From the NCBI GenBank assembly GCA_009885085.1, contig VFLK01000025.1, positions 1-34,733 on the forward strand: a stretch of 34,733 nucleotides of DNA. The letters run 5' to 3'. This DNA is from Minisyncoccota bacterium (lineage in GTDB: Bacteria; Patescibacteriota; Microgenomatia; UBA1400; PJMF01). Below are positions 26,908 to 34,733 of the stretch, one piece after another; position 1 is the stretch's first letter; each line of letters starts with the position of its first letter. The notes beneath the pieces are model-generated. The model did no database searches. It was given only the letters and a program-made list of their open reading frames with translations, and was not told the origin of the DNA. Both the position numbers and the translations under genes were made by a program.

Positions 26908-28188
26908 CTAAATAAATCTATCGTAATTTTGTTCAACCAGCATACTCTCAACTTGCTTATATGTTTCCAATACCACTGAAACGACAATTAAGATACTAGT
27001 TCCACTAACTGATAGTTGCCCAATTCCTGTGAATACCTGAGCCAAAGAAGGCATTATTGCGATAAAACCTAAGAAGAATGCGCCTGCTATGGTTATTCTA
27101 GAAACAACATATTCCAAAAACTTTTTTGTGTTTGCACCTGGTCTAATTCCTGGTACAAATGCACCACTTTTTTTAAGTTCATCTGAAATATCTCCAGCAT
27201 TAAAAAAGATCATTGACGAAAAGAAAGTAAAGAAAAAGACAATAATGAAGTAGAGAATCATATAAACTGGTGAAGTTTGCTGAAAGTTTATTGTAAGCAT
27301 ATTTCCTATATCTATGAGTTTGGGATTACTTGAAGCGATCATTAGTTTTGCGACAAATGATGGAATCAGCATTATGGAAACAGCAAAAATAATTGGCATC
27401 ACTCCTGCAACATTTACTTTAATAGGTAAATGGGTAGTCTGTCCACCATATGATTTTTTTCCTCTAGTTCTAGTAGCATATTGAATTGTAATTTTTCTAA
27501 CTGCTTCATTCATAAAAACAATTAAGCCAATTATAAGAAAGAAAACTGCAAAGAAAGAGGCTCCAACAAAAAGACGATTTGTACCAGAAAGTAAAACCTG
27601 AGTGAATGAGCTTGGAAGTTGACTCACAATTCCTGCAAAAAGAATCATAGAAATTCCGTTGCCAATGCCATGAAGGGAAACTAGTTCTCCAAACCAAGTT
27701 ACAATTAAAGAACCAGCAACCAATGAAAGTATCATCGCAATGAAAGCCAGTGGTGTAGTAGACTCCAATAAGTTTTGAGATCGCAGAAGTGCTAAAACAG
27801 AAATACTTTGTCCAACTGCCAATGGAACTGATAAATATCGAGTATATTGGTTTAATTTTTCTCTACCAGTTTCACCATCTTTTTGCATCTCTTTAATTTT
27901 GGGAATAACCATTCCACCAAGTTGCATAATAATCGAAGCGGTGATATATGGATTAATTCCGACGGCTAAAACTGAAAAGTTTGAAAGTGTTCCCCCTGAA
28001 AAAACATTAAGTAAACTTAGAAACTGATTTGAATCGAATAGTTGTCTTAGTTGTAGTAAATTTACAGAAGGAAGAGGAATGTGTGCGAAAAATCTAAATG
28101 CTAAAAGAATGGCTGCAGTAAATAAGAGTTTCTTTTTTAACTCTGGTGTAGAATTAATCCTTTTTAAAAAATCAGTTAATTTCTTCAT
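26908..28188 (-). CDS. secY: Preprotein translocase subunit SecY
   Basis: 'INPYITASIIMQLGGMVIPKIKEMQKDGETGREKLNQYTRYL', 'SYGGQTTHLPIKVNVAGVMPIIFAVS', 'PGIRPGANTKKFLEYVVSRITIAG'. MKKLTDF start at 28188; track gives 28197. Confidence 0.97.
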   Translation of the reverse strand: MKKLTDFLKRINSTPELKKKLLFTAAILLAFRFFAHIPLPSVNLLQLRQLFDSNQFLSLLNVFSGGTLSNFSVLAVGINPYITASIIMQLGGMVIPKIKEMQKDGETGREKLNQYTRYLSVPLAVGQSISVLALLRSQNLLESTTPLAFIAMILSLVAGSLIVTWFGELVSLHGIGNGISMILFAGIVSQLPSSFTQVLLSGTNRLFVGASFFAVFFLIIGLIVFMNEAVRKITIQYATRTRGKKSYGGQTTHLPIKVNVAGVMPIIFAVSIMLIPSFVAKLMIASSNPKLIDIGNMLTINFQQTSPVYMILYFIIVFFFTFFSSMIFFNAGDISDELKKSGAFVPGIRPGANTKKFLEYVVSRITIAGAFFLGFIAIMPSLAQVFTGIGQLSVSGTSILIVVSVVLETYKQVESMLVEQNYDRFI

Positions 28189-28239
28189 AAGCACCACTTA
28201 GGGTATAACTTTCCTGCTGCTTGTTCAATACGCGTAATC

Positions 28240-28680
28240 TTAATCTTCGATTATTCCGCCGACTTTCTCGATTGCTTTTTTTGCAGCTTCCGAAATCTTC
28301 AAACCCTTAATGGTTACTTTTCTAGTTATTTCGCCGCTTGCAATAATTTTTGCTTTTTTAAATTTAATATCAATCAATTTTTCAAGCTTTAATGAATCGA
28401 GTGTAATAATGTCAGCTTTCATTCTCTGAATTTCGGTCAAATTAATTTCTGCAGAAGGTCTAACAACATTTAATCTTCCCTTACCTCTTAACATAGGCAA
28501 ACGTTTAATTAATGGAAGTTGTCCACCTTCAAACCACACAGGAATTTTAGAACCACCTCTAGATTTTTGCCCTTTTTGGCCTCTACTAGATGTATGACCA
28601 CCTTTTCCAGAACCATATCCGCGACCAACGCGTTTCTTTGATGTTTCTGTAATTTTGAATAAGTTTGTGAGTAATGACAT
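28240..28680 (-). CDS. rplO: 50S ribosomal protein L15 (uL15)
   Basis: 'KRVGRGYGSGKGGHTSSRGQKGQKSRGGSKIPVWFEGGQLPLIKRLP'. Confidence 0.96.
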   Translation of the reverse strand: MSLLTNLFKITETSKKRVGRGYGSGKGGHTSSRGQKGQKSRGGSKIPVWFEGGQLPLIKRLPMLRGKGRLNVVRPSAEINLTEIQRMKADIITLDSLKLEKLIDIKFKKAKIIASGEITRKVTIKGLKISEAAKKAIEKVGGIIED

Positions 28681-28684
28681 GTTA

Positions 28685-29311
28685 TTATTTCTTTGCTGGT
28701 TTTGCTGGTTTTTGATCGACTTTTTTCTCTGTTACTGCGGTACTTTGTTTTGCATGCTCTTGAATCTTTTTAATTTTCTCTGCTTCTTCTGCTTCAACCT
28801 GAGCAATAGATTTTAATTTAATTCCTTTTAACTCAACAATTTTTTGAATTTCAGTTAAGGCTTCGAAAGTTGCGTAAACACTAGATGCTTGATTTTCAGA
28901 ACCTAGAATTTTACTAGAAATATCTCTTACACCTGCTGCTTCAACAACTGCACGCACTGGTCCACCTGCAATAACTCCAGAACCTTTTGGAGCTGGCTTC
29001 AACATAACAATTCCAGCACCTTTTTTAACAGTGATTGGAAATGGAATAGTGGTGCCGTCTAGAGGAACTGTTATCATATTCTTTTTAGCTTTTTTAATGC
29101 CTTTTTTAATAGCACCAATAACATCTTTAGCTTTTCCCAAGCCGACTCCAACTCTACCTTTTTTATCACCAACAACCATTAGAACTGAAAAACCTACATT
29201 ATTTCCACCTTTGGTTTTCTTTGAAACTCTGGAAATTCTGATAACTTTCTCTTCGAATTCTTTTGGTTCGATATTACCGGACTGCTTGTTTGTGTTTGGT
29301 CGTTGATTCAT
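28685..29311 (-). CDS. rpsE: 30S ribosomal protein S5 (uS5)
   Basis: 'EEKVIRISRVSKKTKGGNNVGFSVLMVVGDKKGRVGVGLGKAKDV', 'GSGVIAGGPVRAVVEAAGVRDISSKILGS'. Confidence 0.97.
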   Translation of the reverse strand: MNQRPNTNKQSGNIEPKEFEEKVIRISRVSKKTKGGNNVGFSVLMVVGDKKGRVGVGLGKAKDVIGAIKKGIKKAKKNMITVPLDGTTIPFPITVKKGAGIVMLKPAPKGSGVIAGGPVRAVVEAAGVRDISSKILGSENQASSVYATFEALTEIQKIVELKGIKLKSIAQVEAEEAEKIKKIQEHAKQSTAVTEKKVDQKPAKPAKK

Positions 29312-29312
29312 G

Positions 29313-29684
29313 TTATACCTTTATTCCACCATTTCTTAAAGTTTCGGCAATAGCCTTGACTCTACCATGATACTTATATTGACCTCTATCGAAAACTACA
29401 GCTGTAATTTTTGCTTTTTTCATTTTAGCTACTAATTCTTCAGCTGCCTTGATAGCAGAATCAGTTTTTGTAAGCTTCTCTGTTTTCTTAACTGCTTTTC
29501 TAATCTTTGTATCACTCATTGTCATTAATGTTACTTCTTTGACATCATCAATTATTTGAATGTAAGAATATTTATTAGCACGATACACAGACAACCTTGG
29601 TCTTTCAGAAGTACCAAAGAGTTTAGACCTAACTCTAATTTTTCTACTATCTGATTTGGAAGTATAATGTTTAATTGTTGGCAT
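29313..29684 (-). CDS. rplR: 50S ribosomal protein L18 (uL18)
   Basis: 'KIRVRSKLFGTSERPRLSVYRANKYSYIQIIDD', 'VVFDRGQYKYHGRVKAIAETLRNGGIKV'. Confidence 0.96.
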   Translation of the reverse strand: MPTIKHYTSKSDSRKIRVRSKLFGTSERPRLSVYRANKYSYIQIIDDVKEVTLMTMSDTKIRKAVKKTEKLTKTDSAIKAAEELVAKMKKAKITAVVFDRGQYKYHGRVKAIAETLRNGGIKV

Positions 29685-30220
29685 TATGCTGCTGCCTTTC
29701 CTTGTTTTCTAATGACAACTTCATCCTCATATCTAATACCTTTGCCCTTGTAAGGCTCTGGTGGTCTGATCTTTCGGATGTCTGCTGCTAATTGACCAAC
29801 AGCTTGTTTGTCAATTCCTTCTAAGATAATAGTGTCATTTCCTTCAACTTTAATCGATACACCATTAATTGCTTTAACTTCTACAGGATGAGAGTATCCA
29901 ACAGCTAAAGAAACATTAGATCCCATGGCTTTTGCTCTATATCCTGTTCCAACTAGTTTTAAAGTCTTTTTGTAATTTTCAGTAACGCCTAAAACATTGT
30001 TTTGAATTAAACTTCTGATAAGACCATGAAATGATCGAGTTTGTTTATCTTCACTTTGTCTTTCAACAAGAACTTCGCCATCTTTGACCGTAACTGTGAT
30101 ATTAGGTAAAACATCAACTTTAAGCTGACCTTTAGGACCTTTGACATCGACAACATTATTAGCAACTGTAACCGTTACTCCTGCTGGCAATGTGATAGTT
30201 TTTCTTCCAATTCTTGACAT
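29684..30220 (-). CDS. rplF: 50S ribosomal protein L6 (uL6)
   Basis: 'MSRIGRKTITLPAGVTVTV', 'VKGPKGQL', 'IRKIRPPEPYKGKGIRYEDEVVIRKQGKAA'. Confidence 0.97.
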   Translation of the reverse strand: MSRIGRKTITLPAGVTVTVANNVVDVKGPKGQLKVDVLPNITVTVKDGEVLVERQSEDKQTRSFHGLIRSLIQNNVLGVTENYKKTLKLVGTGYRAKAMGSNVSLAVGYSHPVEVKAINGVSIKVEGNDTIILEGIDKQAVGQLAADIRKIRPPEPYKGKGIRYEDEVVIRKQGKAAA

Positions 30221-30234
30221 ATATATTTAACCTT

Positions 30235-30627
30235 TTACCAAACTTGGCAAAGAAGTTCTCCTCCCAAATTTGCTTTACGAGCTTCTTTGTCAGTCATGAC
30301 ACCTTTGCTTGTAGAAACGATAGTAATTCCATAACCACCTAAAGTTCTTGGTATTTTGCTTACTGGCGAATACAATCTTCTTCCTGGTTTAGATAGTCTC
30401 TTAACATTATTTACTGCTGGTAATTTACCAATATATTTTAATGTAATAACTAAATAACTAAATGGCTTACTTTCTTTAACACCGACCTCGCTAACATATC
30501 CTTCTTTCAAAAGAATGTCTGCGACTGCCTTCTTCATTTTTGAATAAGGAACTTCAACTTTAGAATGGCGAGCCATATGTGCGTTCTTTATTCTGATGAT
30601 GATATCTGATATTGGATCGGTTGTCAT
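30235..30627 (-). CDS. rpsH: 30S ribosomal protein S8 (uS8)
   Basis: 'MTTDPISDIIIRIKNAHMARHSKVEVPYSKMKKAVADILLKEGYV', 'GGYGITIVSTSKGVMTDKEARKANLGGELLCQVW'. Confidence 0.97.
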   Translation of the reverse strand: MTTDPISDIIIRIKNAHMARHSKVEVPYSKMKKAVADILLKEGYVSEVGVKESKPFSYLVITLKYIGKLPAVNNVKRLSKPGRRLYSPVSKIPRTLGGYGITIVSTSKGVMTDKEARKANLGGELLCQVW

Positions 30628-30634
30628 AATATTT

Positions 30635-30865
30635 TTACTTACTTGATTTAACTACTCCAGGTAATTCTCCTTTTGAAGCTAATTCTCTAAATGTTAATCT
30701 GCTTAAACCAAAAAATCTCATATAACCTCTAGGACGGCCGGTTATTTTACAACGGTTTTCGCCTCTGGTTGAAACTTTATTAACTTTTTTGACTCCAGAT
30801 TTTCTTAAAGCTTCTCTTAGTGCCAATAGTTTTTTTGATTTTGCAATCTTTGATTTTTTAGCCAT
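30635..30865 (-). CDS. rpsN: 30S ribosomal protein S14 (uS14)
   Basis: '[40 protein letters not shown]'; only one Cys, so zinc-independent form. Confidence 0.95.
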   Translation of the reverse strand: MAKKSKIAKSKKLLALREALRKSGVKKVNKVSTRGENRCKITGRPRGYMRFFGLSRLTFRELASKGELPGVVKSSK

Positions 30866-30870
30866 TTAAA

Positions 30871-31422
30871 TTATTCCTTTTTCTCGAAAGGCATTCCAAA
30901 TAATTCTAACATTTTGAAAGCCTTTTCGTCTGTTTTAGCTGAAGTTACAAATACTATTTGAAAACTTCTTATACGTTCAATTTTATCGTAATTAATTTCT
31001 GGGAAGATAATTTGCTCTTCAACTCCCATACTATAGTTTCCTGCGTGATCAAAAGCAGTTCTTGAAACTCCTCTGAAATCTTTAACACGAGGCAATGCAA
31101 CTGAAATTAGTTTCTCAAGAAATCCCCACATTCTTTTTCCTCTAAGCGTTACTTTGACTCCTAAAGGATCACCTATTCTTAATTTAAAGTTAGCAATAGA
31201 TTTATGAGCTAACGTAACGACTGGTTGTTGTCCAGTTATTGTAGCAAATTGTTCAACTATATTTGCAATAGCTACTTTTCTGGCTTTTGGATCTTGAGGA
31301 TCTGCAACGCCAATATTAACAATAATTTTTTCTAATTTTGGAACTTCAAAATCATTAGTTATTTTGAACTCTTTTTTAAGTTCTGGCAAAATTTTACTGA
31401 TATATAATTGTTTTAATTTCAC
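30871..31422 (-). CDS. rplE: 50S ribosomal protein L5 (uL5), GTG start
   Basis: 'VPKLEKIIVNIGVADP', 'ITGQQPVVTLAHKSIANFKLRIGDPLGVKVTLRGKRMW', 'DFRGVSRTAFDHAGNYSMGVEEQIIFPEI'. Confidence 0.97.
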   Translation of the reverse strand: MKLKQLYISKILPELKKEFKITNDFEVPKLEKIIVNIGVADPQDPKARKVAIANIVEQFATITGQQPVVTLAHKSIANFKLRIGDPLGVKVTLRGKRMWGFLEKLISVALPRVKDFRGVSRTAFDHAGNYSMGVEEQIIFPEINYDKIERIRSFQIVFVTSAKTDEKAFKMLELFGMPFEKKE

Positions 31423-31443
31423 TTGTGCCCTTTAGGGTATTTT

Positions 31444-31770
31444 CTATTTCTTACTTATTACTACTTCTGTTATGATTTTTCCTGATTTCTTAAAAAATCT
31501 TGATTTTGTACCATCTTTAGCTATTTTAAATCCGACTCTGTCAGCTACACCTTTGTCGTTAAGGATAGCAACACTTGCAGTATGAAGAGGTCTCTCAACC
31601 TTAATTTTATCTCCTGCTCTGCCACTAACTGGTTTAATATGTTTGGTGTATTTGTTTGCACCTTCTACCAAAACTTTATTTAGCTTTGGATAAACCATTT
31701 TAATAACACCAGATTTTCCCTTATCTTTTCCTGCTGTTACTAGTACTTTGTCGTTAACTTTAAATTTCAC
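31444..31770 (-). CDS. rplX: 50S ribosomal protein L24 (uL24), GTG start
   Basis: 'KVNDKVLVTAGKDKGKSGVIKMVYPKLNKVLVEGANKYTKHIKP'. Confidence 0.96.
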   Translation of the reverse strand: MKFKVNDKVLVTAGKDKGKSGVIKMVYPKLNKVLVEGANKYTKHIKPVSGRAGDKIKVERPLHTASVAILNDKGVADRVGFKIAKDGTKSRFFKKSGKIITEVVISKK

Positions 31771-31800
31771 TTGTGCCCTTTCAGGGTATAATTCTCTATT

Positions 31801-32175
31801 TTATAAGACCTCTTGTGCTAAACTTGCAATCTTATTGAAACCCTTATTCTTGACTTCTCTTGCGATTGGTCCGAAAACACGAGTTCCAACTGGAATTGGG
31901 TTTGTTCTTGATTCAATAATAACTGCTGCGTTATCATCAAATCTTACATATTCTCCAGAATTTCTTCTAGTTTCTTTTCTTGTTCTAACAACAACTGCTT
32001 TAACGATCTCACCTTTTTTGATTGAACCAGTTGCATCTGAAACAATTACTGAAGCAGTAACTATATCACCAACATAGCCAAATCTTTTTTTAGATCCACC
32101 ATGAACCTGAATAACTCTGACTCTTTTTGCTCCTGAATTATCAGCTATTTGTAAAATAGATCTTAATTGGATCAT
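31801..32175 (-). CDS. rplN: 50S ribosomal protein L14 (uL14)
   Basis: 'MIQLRSILQIADNSGAKRVRVIQVHGGSKKRFGYVGDIV', 'GTRVFGPIAREVKNKGFNKIASLAQEVL'. Confidence 0.97.
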   Translation of the reverse strand: MIQLRSILQIADNSGAKRVRVIQVHGGSKKRFGYVGDIVTASVIVSDATGSIKKGEIVKAVVVRTRKETRRNSGEYVRFDDNAAVIIESRTNPIPVGTRVFGPIAREVKNKGFNKIASLAQEVL

Positions 32176-32414
32176 TACTTGGTTCCTCCAACTTTTGAAA
32201 CAATCTTAAACTTCTTTGTTTTACTAATTGGTCTTGTAGCCTCAATAATAACTTCGTCGCCAACTTCAAGATCAATGTTCTCATAATGACAAGCATATGA
32301 TTTTGTACGTTTGACAGACTTTAAATATAAAGGATGTTGCCACAATCTAACAACTCTGACTTTTGCAGTTTTGGTAGACTTCAATGATTCAACTGTGCCA
32401 TTTATAGATTTCAT
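32175..32414 (-). CDS. rpsQ: 30S ribosomal protein S17 (uS17)
   Basis: 'GTVESLKSTKTAKVRVVRLWQHPLYLKSVKRTKSYACHYENIDLEVGDEVIIEATRPISKTKKFKIV'. Confidence 0.95.
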   Translation of the reverse strand: MKSINGTVESLKSTKTAKVRVVRLWQHPLYLKSVKRTKSYACHYENIDLEVGDEVIIEATRPISKTKKFKIVSKVGGTK

Positions 32415-32602
32415 GATTTATTTCCTATTACACTCTTAACTCTTGCGACATCATCTGCGATCATTGCAATGTGAGTATTTTTCAACTTACCTGCTCTTTT
32501 TTGCAATCTTGATTTTGCCAATAGCACTAATAACTCATCGAGCTGAATATTTAATTCTTCGATCGTTTTATCATGTAGTGCTTTTATGTCGTTAGTTCTC
32601 AT
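32411..32602 (-). CDS. rpmC: 50S ribosomal protein L29 (uL29)
   Basis: 'DIKALHDKTIEELNIQLDELLVLLAKSRLQKRAGKLKNTHIAMIADDVARVKSVI' in canonical position. Confidence 0.92.
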   Translation of the reverse strand: MRTNDIKALHDKTIEELNIQLDELLVLLAKSRLQKRAGKLKNTHIAMIADDVARVKSVIGNKS

Positions 32603-32621
32603 TTATCCCTTTAGGGTTATA

Positions 32622-33026
32622 TTATTTTTTAACAAATGTTGTTTTTACCGATAGTTTGTGTCCAGCTTTGACAAAAGCCAAACGGGCTGTTTCTTCTGAA
32701 ACACCACTTAATTCAAAAAGTATTGATCCTGGTCTCACAACTGCTACGTGCTCTTTAATTGCACCTTTACCAGAACCCATTTTAACTCCAACTGGCTTAC
32801 TAGTAATTGGCTTGTGTGGGAAAACTCTAACCCAATACTTACCATCTCTTTTAGTCATAAAAGTGATTTTTTTTCTAGCTGCCTCAATCTGTCTAGCAGA
32901 TACCCAACCTCTTGAGGTTGATTGTAGACCGAACTCACCAAAGACCACATCTGTGCCACGTTGAGCTGTTCCTCTCATTTTTCCTCTAAATTGCTTACGG
33001 TATTTTTCTTTTTTTGGTTGTAGCAT
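32622..33026 (-). CDS. rplP: 50S ribosomal protein L16 (uL16)
   Basis: 'MLQPKKEKYRKQFRGKMRG', 'VRVFPHKPITSKPVGVKMGSGKGAIKEHVAVVRPGSILFEL'. Confidence 0.97.
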   Translation of the reverse strand: MLQPKKEKYRKQFRGKMRGTAQRGTDVVFGEFGLQSTSRGWVSARQIEAARKKITFMTKRDGKYWVRVFPHKPITSKPVGVKMGSGKGAIKEHVAVVRPGSILFELSGVSEETARLAFVKAGHKLSVKTTFVKK

Positions 33027-33028
33027 GA

Positions 33029-33679
33029 CTAGACTATTTCACCTTTATAAATCCATACCTTTATTCCAACATATCCCGAACGTGTTCTTGCTGGTACTTG
33101 GAAATAATCAATATTTGCTCTAATTGTCTGGGTTGGAACACTTCCCTGAAAATACTTTTCAGTTCTTCCAATCTCAGCTCCGTTAATTCTTCCAGAAAGT
33201 TGAACTTTTATTCCTTTTGCTCCTGCTTGCATAGTTTTCTCTAATGCTTGCATGACAGCTCTTCTAGGTGGAAATCTTTTTATTAGTTGAGCTACAATTC
33301 TCTCTGCTACTAATTTAGAACTTAAATCTGGCTTTCTGACTTCCTCGACTCTTAGATCAATTTTAACTTTATCTTTTTGTAATTTTGAAACATTTAAAAT
33401 TCTCTCAATTTCTTTTTTAATTACTTCAAGATTTGTTCCACCTTTTCCAATGACAACACCTGGTCTTGAAACAAATAAAACCACTTTAATAGCTTTTAAA
33501 GATCTTTCGATTTGTACATCTGTCACTCCAGCACTGATCAACTTATCATTTAATAATTTTCTAACTTTGTAGTCTTCAATTACTCTGTCGGAATAATCTT
33601 TAGGATCTGCGAACCAACGAGACTTCCAACTAAATGTTGAGCCTATTCTGAAGCCGGTTGGATGTACTTTTTGTCCCAT
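33029..33679 (-). CDS. rpsC: 30S ribosomal protein S3 (uS3)
   Basis: 'MGQKVHPTGFRIG', 'PGVVIGKGGTNLEVIKKEIER', 'GIKVQLSGRINGAEIGRTEKYFQGSVPTQTIRANIDY'. Confidence 0.97.
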   Translation of the reverse strand: MGQKVHPTGFRIGSTFSWKSRWFADPKDYSDRVIEDYKVRKLLNDKLISAGVTDVQIERSLKAIKVVLFVSRPGVVIGKGGTNLEVIKKEIERILNVSKLQKDKVKIDLRVEEVRKPDLSSKLVAERIVAQLIKRFPPRRAVMQALEKTMQAGAKGIKVQLSGRINGAEIGRTEKYFQGSVPTQTIRANIDYFQVPARTRSGYVGIKVWIYKGEIV

Positions 33680-33745
33680 ATTATTTTATCTTCAATTAAT
33701 TATTTTATTCTTAATTCCAGACTGTGTATTATACTACTTCTATAA

Positions 33746-34282
33746 TTATTTTGCTTGACCCTTTTTCTGTTTTGTATTACTAACCTTTGTAACCGTCTTT
33801 TGAGTTGCAATTACTTTTCTATTTACTTTCTCTTTTGGCACTTTATTGGTTGATGCAACAACTTTAGTCATATCATCAGATTTTTTGGTTTTTTCGACAC
33901 TTTTTTCAACTGAGTCAGCTTTTTTAGCAACTGCTGCACTACCTTTTAATTCTGCTGCTTCTAACTCTACGGTAACATGACATGTTCTCTTAACTATTGT
34001 ATGAGCTCTGCCTCTACTCACAGCTCTAAACCTTTTTAATTGAGGTGCTGGAGCAATAGTAATTGCTTTGATAGTTAAATCTTCAAGAGCAAATCCATGG
34101 TTATGAATTGCATTAGCAATTGCTTGTCTAACTACTTTCAAAAGAACTATAGTTGATTTCTTTTCAATAACGGCCAATTGATTAACAGCGTCCATTAAAG
34201 GTAATTTTTTAACTTGGTTAGCTACTAATCTAACTTTTCTTGCAGTTTGTCTTGTATTTTTTTGTGTTGCTTTAATTATCAT
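33746..34282 (-). CDS. rplV: 50S ribosomal protein L22 (uL22), long charged C-terminal tail
   Basis: 'TARKVRLVANQVKKLPLMDAVNQLAVIEKKSTIVLLKVVRQAIANAIHNHG', 'PAPQLKRFRAVSRGRAHTIVKRTCHVTVEL'. Confidence 0.95.
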   Translation of the reverse strand: MIIKATQKNTRQTARKVRLVANQVKKLPLMDAVNQLAVIEKKSTIVLLKVVRQAIANAIHNHGFALEDLTIKAITIAPAPQLKRFRAVSRGRAHTIVKRTCHVTVELEAAELKGSAAVAKKADSVEKSVEKTKKSDDMTKVVASTNKVPKEKVNRKVIATQKTVTKVSNTKQKKGQAK

Positions 34283-34301
34283 TTTAATTATTTTATAAAC
34301 C

Positions 34302-34586
34302 TTAAGTTTTGGTCAAAGTACGTTTAACAATTTTACCGTGACCTCTGAATGTACGAGTTGGAGAAAACTCTCCCAACTTGTGTCCAACCATACTTTCGTT
34401 GACAAAAACTTCAACGAAATTTTTACCTTGATGAACTAAAAAGGTGTGACCAACAAAATCGGGAGAAACAACACAGGCTCTACTCCAAGTTTTAATTGGT
34501 GTTTTGTTTCCAGAAGCCTTTTGAACCAAAACTTTCTTTAAAAGTGTTGGGTCAATGAATGGTCCTTTTTTGCTTGATCTTGACAT
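34302..34586 (-). CDS. rpsS: 30S ribosomal protein S19 (uS19)
   Basis: '[19 protein letters not shown]', '[41 protein letters not shown]'. Confidence 0.97.
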   Translation of the reverse strand: MSRSSKKGPFIDPTLLKKVLVQKASGNKTPIKTWSRACVVSPDFVGHTFLVHQGKNFVEVFVNESMVGHKLGEFSPTRTFRGHGKIVKRTLTKT

Positions 34587-34595
34587 AATGTTTTC

Positions 34596-34733
34596 CTATT
34601 TAACTCTTCTGTCTCTAATTATCCATTTATTAGTTCTATGATTTTTCTTTCTGGTCTTCTTACCAAGTGCATGCTTACCCCATGGTGTTTTTGGATGCTT
34701 CATACCAATACCAGATCTACCTTCACCACCACC
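34596..34733 (-). CDS. rplB: 50S ribosomal protein L2 (uL2), C-terminal fragment cut by window edge; absent from ORF track
   Basis: Manual translation: [45 protein letters not shown] (TAG stop at 34596-34598). Confidence 0.95.
   Translation of the reverse strand, partial: GGGEGRSGIGMKHPKTPWGKHALGKKTRKKNHRTNKWIIRDRRVK

Noticed and set aside
22385-33000. Plus-strand ORFs within the ribosomal operon (22385-22657, 22916-23128, 24144-24440, 25103-25378, 26195-26428, 29031-29306, 31748-32077, 32656-32964) and minus-strand 27506-27697
   Set aside because: Antisense or alternate-frame shadows of conserved ribosomal, rpoA, infA, adk/map and secY genes.
1-34733. CRISPR array, rRNA, tRNA or complete IS element
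   Set aside because: No regularly spaced direct repeats with unique spacers, no rRNA-like or cloverleaf sequence recognised, and no transposase ORF in the window.

Overview
AT-rich bacterial chromosomal segment, most likely from a Candidate Phyla Radiation (Patescibacteria) genome; I infer this from the missing rpmD in an otherwise canonical spc operon, DUF4012, and compact gene packing. I did not assign a lineage. The left part holds an extracellular solute-binding protein (partial) and a minus-strand envelope cluster: alpha/beta hydrolase, membrane-anchored Mur ligase, DegT-type aminotransferase, FemAB-like protein. A plus-strand block follows: cyclophilin lipoprotein, DUF4012 protein, prfB, hypothetical, ftsE, ftsX, coiled-coil M23 peptidase, lamin-tail-domain surface protein, VanZ-like, HU. 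Next is an ABC-2 exporter locus with four permeases around one ATPase, one permease split by a frameshift. After a Nudix/HIT pair, the right 14 kb is the S10-spc-alpha ribosomal operon on the minus strand (rplB partial to rplQ, then rplM-rpsI). The most notable observations are: (1) the M23 (LytM) peptidase next to FtsEX has its metal-binding motifs in circularly permuted order; (2) a GC-rich in-frame 2 x 30-bp palindromic repeat sits inside the aminotransferase gene, with an apparently compensatory base-pair change; (3) a recurrent CCC-loop-GGG element overlaps the Shine-Dalgarno at seven ribosomal-operon junctions (six clean, one degenerate); (4) a membrane-anchored Mur ligase is clustered with FemAB; (5) a 17-bp tandem repeat resembles a transposon end.
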